Positions 1 through 9,632 of a stretch of DNA of 64,000 nucleotides are shown here, piece after piece (position 1 is the first letter of the stretch; the number at the start of each line of letters is the position of its first letter). Source of the stretch: Aphrocallistes beatrix (lineage: Eukaryota; Porifera; Hexactinellida; Sceptrulophora; Aphrocallistidae); NCBI GenBank assembly GCA_963281255.1, contig OY725488.1, positions 62,001-126,000 on the forward strand, written 5' to 3'. The notes beneath the pieces were generated by a model that made no database searches, was not told where the DNA came from, and saw nothing but the letters and a program-made list of their open reading frames with translations. A program made the translations under genes and the position numbers.

Positions 1-322
1 GATATGTACTAGCTACTATGTACAAATAACCTAATGATTGGCTGCGCTGATAATTATGTCCAGTCATCTTGTGCTCTCCATTTTGACCTGAGTAGTGGGG
101 AGGGTCAGGGGGCTGGAGGGAAGGATGTCCCCTATAGTCTCTAACTCTATCAATATGAATGTACTCTTTGAAAGAACAGATGGTCATGTGGACATCTTTA
201 TCCTTCTCACTCTGGAATTGATTTCTGCAGAACGCGCACTGCCATACTAAGTTCAGGTTGTGAGCGCTTTTGGACTTGGAAGGCATCTTTGAGTTGATTT
301 TTGTTTTCTCAGTGGAAGCCAT
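1..322 (-). CDS. Array gene, 5' exon only (CCHC zinc finger), cut by window edge
   Basis: An ATG at 322-320 opens a minus-strand frame that stays open to the window edge, so this is the first coding exon (possibly plus some intron sequence) of a gene lying mostly to the left. Residues 27-49 form the family zinc finger: a Trp two residues before Cys29, then Cys32, His45 and Cys49 (C-x2-C-x12-H-x3-C), with the shared FxSExxKDxHMT core seen in the neighbouring genes. A Lys/Ser-rich stretch precedes the finger and a Pro-rich stretch follows it. By analogy with the neighbours a beta-rich domain and coiled coil should follow outside the window. Binding role is not known; the spacing resembles ubiquitin-binding CCHC fingers. 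Confidence 0.7.
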   Translation of the reverse strand, partial: MASTEKTKINSKMPSKSKSAHNLNLVWQCAFCRNQFQSEKDKDVHMTICSFKEYIHIDRVRDYRGHPSLQPPDPPHYSGQNGEHKMTGHNYQRSQSLGYLYIVASTY

Positions 323-449
323 CTCAAGAGCTACCGTACGGATACTAGATTGTTATCGTACTTAAGAGAATTAAATTAGTAAAAATAAAAGTACATATAC
401 CAAATAATAACAATTACAGTCAATAATTCAAGTGGGTAGTACACCCGTG

Positions 450-2530
450 TCAAGTTGATATGTACACACTGTTGTTTGGAAAGAATCCCCCCCTGCCTTC
501 AGGAGCATCGAACCACTCCTTCTCCTTGTACACCCCATTTGACAGCCCCACCACCTTAGTTGGAAATCTGACTCCGGCTAACGTAGTGCCCTCATCCCCG
601 AACAAACATTCCAATACTCCTTCCAAGTAGCGAGGTGTCCGGCTAGCATCCTCACACTCACACACGACTCGGTGTCCCTTGTGCTTCTCAGCATCCAGCA
701 GGTTCGTGATAGGCCGCAGCCTCAACTCTCTCCCCTCGTGGCTGACGGCCTTCACTTCGCTATTGAGGTCCGGATTGAACTCGGGAGAATACAGCTTACC
801 ATCCGTCTGCTTGGACGCCTGGGTTTCTCTTGGGAGGGGCTTGGAGCGAGAGGGGATAGGGGGAGGGGTCGCATCTTCACCCTTAGGCTGCATGCTGAGG
901 TTCTGACTCAGCTCCTGATTCTCCTTCTGAGCGGAGAAGAGAGAGGCCCGTACCTGTGTAAGTTCCTTCTCCAGCTTCTGTTTCTGATCTCGGAGGAGAT
1001 CCGAGTAGTCATTAGCCACCTTCTTATCGCTCTTCAACTTTTCATTCTCCTTGTACAGACCCACCTTCTCACTCTCCAACTCCCGTATCTGCATCCGTAA
1101 GTTCTCCTCCACCTGGAAACCTGTCTCCCTTCCCGCCCCGTTCCCGTCCTTCTCGGTCTCCTTCAGCCCTTCTTTCTGAGCGGACTTGAGGCGTTCTCTA
1201 ACTTCCTCCAGCTCCCCCTCTACACCCGCCTTCTGACCGCAGAGGTTCTTTTCAACCTTCAGACTTTCTTTCTCCTTCAACAATTGCTTTTGCTGATTCT
1301 CCAACTCCTGTATCTGCGCTCTCAAGTTCTCTTCCCCCTGCAAACCCGTCTCGGCCTCCTCCAGCCTTTTCTTCAGGACGGAGTTGTCTCTCCGCAGCTC
1401 TTCCACCTCTCGTCTCAGACCATTATTCTCCTCGACTGTCTGGGCAAGAGCTCGATTGAGTTTGTCTCCCTCCTCTTTCCGTCCCATCAGCTCTGAGCTC
1501 CTCCCCTCCAGGTCTGCGCTCAGTTTGTTCAGCGTCGCTTCCAGTTCCCTTACTCTGTCCTGGTCGGACTTGCCCCTCTGAGCGCTACTGCCGTCTGTCC
1601 TCATTAGGTCGGACTGAGTGACGTTTCCTGAGAGACAAAGGTCATGAATACCACTCACTCAGTTATGTTGTGCAGTGTCTAACTTCTCTGAGGAGGGAGC
1701 TTGGGGTTCTGCTCCTGCTCCATTGAGATGAGGATCTTCTGAGGGCCTGAGCCTCCTGCTTCCACCAAGAAGGGATTGATGGGTAGGACGCTGTCCCGTA
1801 GCCCCAGACTGAGACAGCCCGAGTGCTGGCCGAGGGAGAGCTTGGTCTCGCACTGGAAGCTCTCGGACTTCTGATTCCACAGCAGCACCATCACCCCCTC
1901 CACGTTGTCTATGTAGGTCACTTCTCTCTCTGAGGTGGAGGCCTCGTTCACCCAGATCAGCACCGTCTGTCTCTCCTGCACGCCTACACAGCAGACTTAT
2001 AAGACACCTGCGGGAGAGGGAGAGCCTAGCTGACTGGCAATTCACTACCGTGCTTAGTCTGGGAGGGAGGCGGGTGTCGGAATGTGGAGTCAGGCACCGG
2101 ATGCTGGGAGTGCGCTGCGGTGGTGTGGGAAGGACCTGCAGGAGATGAATTGCAATAAAGAGTTTCTACGACATACTCAGACTGTTGACTGGTTACCGTG
2201 TTGAATCGGCCTCTGGGAGTACACGGCCGTGGAGTACGGGTGGATGCCGTGCGGCTGGGCGGACTGCTGACCCCTTCCATCGTACGCGCCCGAGTACTGC
2301 GGTGGGACATGCGCGCCAGCTGTGGGGTGTGTGCGGTACAGCGGACTCTGCCCCGTCTTCACAGGACAGTGGAACTGGTGCTTCTCCGACTGCTCGCGAG
2401 TCCCGAGCACGCTGTTGCAGAGGTTGCAGGTCCAGTGGTACCCGTCCTGGCTAGGCGGGAACTGAGAGGGGGGATTGCGAGGGGGTTGGTGCGAGGGGTG
2501 AGGATCAGGAAATCTAGTTTGATACGACAT
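450..2530 (-). CDS. Array gene A: CCHC zinc finger - GEHxGxL beta domain - coiled coil - CAP-Gly protein, 632 aa
   Basis: Four exons fit GT-AG rules with phase-1 junctions throughout: 2530-2197, 2135-2049, 1983-1684 and 1627-450 (introns of 61, 65 and 56 nt); the sum is 633 codons including the stop. The zinc finger uses Cys35, Cys38, His51 and Cys55 after a Pro-rich start. Residues about 145-225 are the beta-rich domain, here with GQHSG instead of GEHxG. Residues about 245-520 are a Glu/Lys-rich coiled coil. The last 75 residues match CAP-Gly logic: a hydrophobic strand, a GLSNGVY turn where CAP-Gly has GKNDG, and an aromatic-x-Pro-x-Gly ending. CAP-Gly domains bind EEY/F tails of tubulin and EB proteins, or Pro-rich NEMO in the case of CYLD. 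It is the most compact complete member of the array. Domain identification is by eye; splice models are strong. Confidence 0.8.
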
Positions 2531-2802
2531 CTGTCTCTTCTAATTAGTCCGTAGTGGTTGTTATAAGGAGTAAGAGACAAAATCAGGTAACTCGGATTGG
2601 TGGATAGAACGGAGAGAAATAACGGACGGTATTAATTAGTAATACTAACGGCTTCGATCTAATAGGGAAGAAAATTCAGAACTTAATTCATTAAAAATAA
2701 AAATATATATCAGAAATGAAAAAGATAGGGATAGCATACGTATGTATATATATACATCTTACGGCTCGAGTTGCAGGTACGCGTGTAGAGATACGACTCA
2801 CT

Positions 2803-3929
2803 TCACTTCGTGTGTGTGGAGGGTGGAGGTAGTGTCAGTACGGGAGAGTTTTCATATTTGTTTGTTATATCTTCAAAATCATTATTTTCAAGTCTTTTAA
2901 ATTTTTCTTTCAATTGTTCATTTTCTAGTTGAAATGCTTCTATCATACTAACATTCTTAGAATTTTGTTTTTTCAACTCTTTATTTTCCGTTTCAAGATT
3001 TGAGTTTCTTAATCTCAAATCTTTGTTTTCCTGTCGCAATCTCAGATTATGAGCAGAAGGTCCTAAATTCGAATAAATTTCCATTTCCTGATTTTGTGGT
3101 TCATCCATCCGCGGGCCGTTATTGCTGAATGCAGATCTCTCAGAATCAAACACTTCGTAGTGAGATTCTATGGGTGTGGAGTTATCTATATTTTCTGTGT
3201 ATCCGCTTAAACTTGACCTCTTTTCTAGAAAATCACTACAATTAATTCGATTCCATTGATAGTGCAATACGATTGCAATGAAACCTAAAAATCTATCAAC
3301 TCACTTTTCTGTACCTGCATCACTTCCTGGATCACTTGCTGTTGATTATCTCTGCCTCTCCCTGGAAAATAGACAGACGGACAGATATCTATAAACTTGG
3401 AATAGTTCAATCCGAGAAGAGTCTAGTTACCTTGATTGTATGTGTGCCCTGTGCCATGGTGTTGAGGGAAGTTGGGTTGTGGAAAAAGTTTCTTAGAGGA
3501 AGGAGAGGTTGGTAAGGACTCCTGAGTTGCAGCTGCTAGAGAGATAGTGTAATATACCTGTTCCTATTGGCGCAGCAATGTATGTGAGAACTCACAGGAC
3601 TGAAGACTCTGAATCTGTAGGCTGTGAGGATGCGTATGGTTGGGTTTAAGGGATTTAATGGGAGGCTTTGGAGTTGGAAACTTATTCGGTTCGTTAGAAG
3701 GAATTGTATGTTTAATATGTTCTTTTGAGGCAGGAAGAGGTTTCAAAGGGACTTTCGACAATTGGTAATTGCTATGACAATCTCTTGTCATGTGTAGATC
3801 TTTAGATTGCTCTGAGGGGAACTTGTTCCCACAAGTCGGACACTCCCATCTCATGGGAGGCGGATTTGGAGGCGGATTCCAAAGTTCCACTCTGTTATTT
3901 ATTGACTGCATACTAACCACCTTTCTCAT
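2803..3929 (-). CDS. Array gene B: CCHC zinc finger - coiled-coil protein lacking beta domain and CAP-Gly, 304 aa
   Basis: Four exons, 3929-3596, 3532-3431, 3361-3305 and 3224-2803, join in phase 1 at every intron and give 305 codons. The zinc finger is Cys30-Cys33-His46-Cys51, with four rather than three residues between His and the last Cys. A Pro/Ser/Gln-rich linker follows, then a coiled coil (heptads rich in Leu, Asn, Glu and Lys) across most of the last exon, and a short Pro/Thr tail. Neither the GEHxGxL domain nor a CAP-Gly is present, and none is found in the 270 bp before gene A, so this is either a shortened paralogue or a finger-plus-coil variant. The reading frame is intact. Acceptor choice for exon 2 is ambiguous by 3 nt (tandem TAG/CAG). 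Confidence 0.7.
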
Positions 3930-4194
3930 GCTAATCTAGATATTCTCTACACCATGGAATAGTGCTAAAGTGATGGAACAATGGGAGACGTAACACAGCA
4001 AGATGAAGCATCAACGGAACAAATGAATTAGAAATATAAGTAAAATTATATACAAAAATTCAAATTCAAAGCATAAAATGTTTAGAGATTTTGTTAACAT
4101 AAGAGAAAGTAAAAGCATCAAGAGCAGATTCCAATCAATACACTAGGAAGTATTACGTATTCGTGGGAGGAGTTAGTTACCAAATATAATGCTG

Positions 4195-7100
4195 TTATTT
4201 GGGATCTTGACAAGGAATGTAGACCACATCAGTCGCTATAAATAAAGCATGTTTGGGCTTAGATTTAAAATGCCCATCTCCATCACAATCGCCTAAAGGA
4301 TCTACAAATTCGATTCCTGCAATTGTCTTCTCATGACTGTATCTACGAGGTATGATTGCTTGCAATGTTCCTGCTACGTACTCGGTTGTATACTGTGTTT
4401 TGCGATTACACAAAACTATCCCTCCTAAATGTCCAACAGGATCCTCTACTTGATTCAAAGTGTAAGCTTTGGTATACTTCCTACCGAATAATATGTCCTT
4501 ATATTTGTATTTCGGTTGTTTAGGTGTGCTTTTATCATCTTTCTTGTGAGTTGCAGGAGTTGTAGGAGATGCTGAGGTATCTATTTGAGATTAATCGGGT
4601 TCTAGCCAGGTCTGGGGGCAATTATTTCAAAAGTATAGTAAACATGAGTATGGCAGGGATACCAGGATTTTTTGCCAATCGTTTACTTGCTACTTTATTT
4701 TTTCCTCCATTTTAGTTTTTGTTTTACTTACTCACTACTTTTTTTACTTGCTACTTATTTTTTGACCTGCATTTAGTTGGGATCGGGTGACCAATTAGTG
4801 ATCGTGTAGTGTAAGACCGAAACAAGTGTGCATCGAGCGAGTTGGAGAAATATTTGAGTTTTTCAGAATCAGAACCATGTCCAGTTTCTTAAGGTGCCCG
4901 GGAAATTTACTTGCTACATTTTTTTCTTCCAAAATAATAAAAAAGTAGTAAGTAAATCCCAGGAATATGATTGTAGTAGGGGTAGGTAGCCAATCTAGCT
5001 ACAAGACTGCTCTTTACTATGACGTATGTTCATACTCTTTAAAAAGATCGAACCACGTGTAGTATATGTCAAACTCACCTTTGTTTTTTTCAGCTGTTTT
5101 ATTCAGTGCTTCATTTTCCATGTAATGTGCTTCATCGAGATAAGTCTGTACTGCAGATAGATTCTGTTCTGTCTGAACAAGTTTATTACTCACTATCTCC
5201 AGTTCTCTCTTAGATGTGTTGAGTTTTTCTTTCAGACTATGATTCTCTTTGCGATGAAATTCTAAATCTGTTTTCAGTTCTTTAACGCATGTATCCCGTT
5301 CAGATACTTGCTTACTCAATTCTTTAATTTCTCGTACATCTATGTAACAATATATGATTATGCAAGTAGTGGACGCTATTGAGTGTCATGGAATCAGTTT
5401 TAGATAAAGAATACCTAAATACTCCATAATTCTATTACCTGAACTGCTCTGTTGCTTCCGTACTTTATGTCTACCAGTCTCATCAAAGTCTGAACTAACA
5501 ACACTCCTTCTCTTGAATTCTGGTCCCAAGCTCTGACTCATAGAAAGCATAGAATCGTCCTCATCCTGCCCTACCCCTTCAAACTCTTTTTTTGAATTTA
5601 ACTCGCTAGCCAGAAGACGCTGAGCTCTACTCAGTTCTGATCCTAAACGAGTAACTTCTCTTCCCAAATCGTCAGATTCAGCATCTCTGACCGAAATAAT
5701 CCTCTGTAAATTTTTATTTACTGCCTTTAAGTCTGTAACAATAGTTTGACGCTCACTCTCTTCGAGAATAATGTTCATTTCCAATTCTTCAATTCGTTGC
5801 CTCAGTTCTTGATTCTCCCTTGAAGTTATATCTAACAACCTTTCCTTCTCCCGAATAGTACAAACATTACTTTCATAAACATTTCCAACAGACATTCCTG
5901 ATTTAAACTGATTCAATTCTTTCTCCAGAAGAGAGCACTTTGGCAGGAGATCTTGAGATCGCTGTATCAATTCATCCTTCTTCTTCACATTAATCTCCAA
6001 ATCTGTGATCCTCTGACTCAGCAATTGTATGTGTTCTTCACTTTCATCATATTTTTTCTTTGATTGTTGAGCTAAAATATTAATTGTAAAAATTGTTGAC
6101 ATATAAATCAAAAATGATAACTCACTCACCTGATTTGCTTCGATTTGGGGTCAAAGCATGCTTTAATCTCTCATTTTCACTTTTAAAATGTTGAATTTCA
6201 GCAAACATACTATCTCTCTCTGTGTACAAAGCTGCATTTTCAGATCTTAATTTCTCTAGTTTACGTTGAAGCGCGGTTTCTTCAACATTTGATTGAATAT
6301 TGCTGTTTTGATTATTCTCTACTTTTTTTTGCAATCTGGAGATTAGCTCTTTCTGTTCATTTATTTTCTTTCTATAATCTTCAATCAACTGCAAGGATTC
6401 ATCTAGTTTAGATCGGTCAGTACCATGTCTATCCAGTATGGCTTGTGACTTTTCACTAAATCGTCCTATTAGAACCAATTCATTTAATCATTCCATACAC
6501 CAATGATAAGGAATGTAAACTATAGTATTAATTAAAGGGCATCACTAGTATAGTAACTTCACCTCATTTCTAAACACTACTGAAAAAAGGGACTGATATA
6601 CTCCTTGACTTGCCTAAAATATTTCGTTGCTGATGGTCCAGCACTTAATTTTGGTATAAGGACAATACTGTACATGGACAATTCGGTGCAGACGTTTCAG
6701 TGCTTAGATATATAGTTCTGCATATGGTGTACATTTATTTTTATTATATATAATATTATAAATCCATTAAAAGCACTCGGCTAAGATTACTTTGTGCTTC
6801 ACGCTAAAGCTGTAAGGTTAAATAACTAATGGTTTAAGGAGGGTACATTCGCATTTCAGTATTAGTTGGCTGATGGCACATTTAAAACGGCTTCATCGTT
6901 TTTTCACTTCGTGGGGGACCAGACCCTTTGAAAAATGTTCTCCTTGTTTGTATCCTCTTAAATCTTACCGAGCTCTTCTTGTGCATTTTGCAACTCTTCA
7001 TTTCTGTGTGACATTTCTTTATCTCTATCCGCAATCCTAGCTTTCAGCTTTGCAATATTATTTTGATTCTTATCCTCTGCAGTCTTTAGTTTTTCTTTAA

Positions 7101-8070
7101 CAACTTCGTTCTCCTTCTTCAGGCGTTGAACTTCTGCTTCAGCTTGCTTGAGCTAGCAAGAAGATATGAATAAATGAATAAAAAATGAATATGATCATTC
7201 TCTGTTATTTGGTAGTCCCAATGGTGGTATCCCGAAAATAATAATGTCAAAAATATTTTCTAAAATGCTATAGGTTTCATTATCGTATATGTATGCTGAA
7301 AGAACAGTTAAATAATAGAGACGCAACTAACTTTTTCATTAGAAGCTCCCTTTCCTTCACTCAACTGTGAGCGTGAGTTTCCACTTGATTGTACTGGTTT
7401 AGTTCCTATACAGAGGTGTTAAGTGATATTTAGTCAACAAAACAATATTTTTTAATGAAAGCGATTGCTGCTCACCATTATGTAGCTCACTGTCTCGACC
7501 AGCTAGCTTGATTGTAACTTGATATGAGGGATCTCTCCTCTCAACTTTGAAAGGCGTCACTTCAAACACTCCCAAATTTCCCACATTGAGAGACCCTTCA
7601 TGCTCTCCTACCTCCATGACACAGCCGCACTTGAAACAGCCCTTACTTGCACTCCCTAAGCCCTTCGCATCCTCTGAAGTAAATGTAAACATCTCGCCGT
7701 TTTTATGAAAAAAGTAGATCTCTCTTTCACTAATCTGCTCTCCAGCCCGTAGGGACCACTTCATCGTGACAGGTGTCTTGCTATTCAGGCTGTAGCTTGT
7801 AACTAATGAGGAGCCTAGACGAAAGATAACATGTGTGCAAACACATCATTTTAGTTTGATCATAAATTCACTCAATTTCACACCTTTATCTAATTTATTT
7901 TTCGAGGGGCGAGTGAGGTTAACGGCGGACAGGCGCCTCTTGCTCTTATCCTCCACCGGATCCTGGAGCTTACAGTCAGTGGTCATGTGGACGTCTTTGT
8001 CCCTCTCACTATGGAACCTTTTGTTGCACAGAGGACACTTCCAATTCCCTGCATCACCTCGCGTAGCCAT
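4195..8070 (-). CDS. Array gene C: zinc finger - beta domain - long coiled coil - CAP-Gly protein, 799 aa
   Basis: Eight exons fit: 8070-7884, 7814-7476, 7405-7332, 7152-6969, 6465-6130, 6071-5439, 5339-5079 and 4580-4195. They total 800 codons; junctions are phase 1 except one phase 0. The start is the ATG at 8070, immediately before the finger Cys12-Cys15-His28-Cys33. Residues about 80-170 are the beta domain with a clear GEHEGSL motif and an inserted Cys/Gly segment. Residues about 200-670 are coiled coil spread over five exons. The last exon has a Lys/Pro linker and a CAP-Gly domain (GIEFVDPLGDCDGDGHF, then KPKHALFIATDVV), the best match in the window to CAP-Gly, including the F-x-(5-6)-HALF pattern. 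The introns at 4581-5078 and 6466-6968 are unusually long for this locus (about 500 nt). Confidence 0.85.
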
Positions 8071-8236
8071 ATCCACAGTCCAGTAGACGAACTGTGCCTA
8101 ACTCTAGCTGGAAGATATTCGTAAAATAGTGCCAGATTCTCGTACACACCTTATGCGAAGTCAAACGGATTGAGACAAATGCAAAGAATATAGACAAGTT
8201 CAACAGTAAAACAGATATGCTATGACCTGTCTCAAG

Positions 8237-8701
8237 CTACTTGGTGCAGGCGGGGTTAGCACAGAACGGCATCAAGTTGTTGTTCACGGTGCTACAGCGC
8301 ATACAGAGCCACTGATCCATCCCGATGTCCTTCGGGACGGGGTGGGCTGCCCGGTTGGTGGTGCGAGGGGGCACGGGAGGGGGGAGGTCGGCTGACACTT
8401 CGCCCAGGGGGCGAGGTGGATGTGCGCGAGGGAGCGGATAAGTGTGGTACTTATAGGCCAACTCCAGTTCCTCGACCTCCTTGTTCAATTGGGCGAGGAT
8501 CTGCTGCTTTTGGTCGATGTGAGAAGGTTGCACGACATCACCGCTCTCCCTCTGTCTCCTCAGCTCCGCCAGCTTGGTCTTCTTCGCCTCCACTCGCTTC
8601 CGTACCTCTTGCTCCTGCCGGATCACGTCGTTCAGAGCGTTTATCATCCGGTCGCACGCATCCCGCTGCTGCGGCACCAGACCGCTAGAATCTGTCGCCA
8701 T
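8237..8701 (-). CDS. Coiled-coil protein with C-terminal RanBP2/NZF-type zinc finger, 154 aa
   Basis: A single uninterrupted frame runs from the ATG at 8701 to the stop at 8237. Residues about 10-85 are a charged alpha-helical coiled coil (Arg/Lys/Glu/Gln-rich heptads), residues 95-120 are Pro-rich with a PPPVPPR SH3-type motif, and the last 25 residues are a W-x-C-x2-C-x10-C-x4-C zinc ribbon with Asn residues after the second Cys, the pattern of RanBP2/NZF fingers that in TAB2/TAB3 and NPL4 bind ubiquitin. The x4 spacing between the last two Cys is longer than the usual x2, so ubiquitin binding is not assured. It lies 166 bp upstream of array gene C on the same strand, between two members of the zinc finger/CAP-Gly array. 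Coiled coil followed by a C-terminal NZF recalls the TAB2 tail, but no CUE domain is present. Confidence 0.7.
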   Translation of the reverse strand: MATDSSGLVPQQRDACDRMINALNDVIRQEQEVRKRVEAKKTKLAELRRQRESGDVVQPSHIDQKQQILAQLNKEVEELELAYKYHTYPLPRAHPPRPLGEVSADLPPPVPPRTTNRAAHPVPKDIGMDQWLCMRCSTVNNNLMPFCANPACTK

Positions 8702-9632
8702 CTCACTGCACCTGTCTGCTAATCTCTAAGCTATCGCTGTGTGATGCTCACGCAATTTATATGGATATCCTAGACCTTACCGAATCAAATGTTATTAACT
8801 AATCTACTTTATCAGTGATTCGTTCTCAAGAAGATATCTTATTCGGCAGAAAACAACAATTAGCTTTCATAATAGTTACGAAGATGATTTGAGCATCGTG
8901 TAGAGTGTAGAAGCAGAGGAGCAGGTATTTATGTACATATAAGGAAACAACAAACATACGTATATCATGTTAATTTGCTATATTCTGTGAGATAAATTTT
9001 CTAAAATTAGAACTTTATGACATATCATTATGAGATCACTTAGTCAGCATTTAATTGATTTCATGTAAACTAAAGACTACACGCCTCACAGAACTGAAAC
9101 TGATTAAAATGTTATTAATCAATAATGCTATCGGCATGTGATATCCTAGTAGGTGCGGAGGTGAGGTATCGGGAAGAGCTCACAAGACAAAAAGGTAGAG
9201 TCTATCATATGCAAACTAAGGTATTGTTGATTGCACAAGACTTAATTGTTAATTTTTCAATTAATAACAATCTTAAACCGACATGAACAGTGTGTAGTGT
9301 GTTGAAGGACGATAACGTAGTTTGTTCTGCTGCCTTCAAAGTCAAAATTTCCCAATTCTTTGCATTTTAAAAGTCAGGTGTGTTAGAAGTCACCTTTCTC
9401 TAGCGACTAACTCGAACGCTGTCATTCAGTTGCATACATAAGGTCAATTAAATTGATTTTGTTCATGCTTATTAATAACCCAGGAGATAACCAGTAGGCT
9501 AGACTCAATATAAGGAATAAACAAAATTATATTCAATAAAAAGAATTACTCACATATGTCATTGCAATATCAGCGGAATTCCACAAGTTAGCGGTAGAAT
9601 AAATATTTTTTATATTTCTTAGATTACACAGA
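8702..9632. other. Intergenic, no gene seen
   Basis: AT-rich spacer between the NZF gene start and the stop of array gene D. I see no conserved open frame, TIR or tandem repeat. It should contain the promoter of the NZF gene and the 3' UTR of gene D. Confidence 0.5.
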
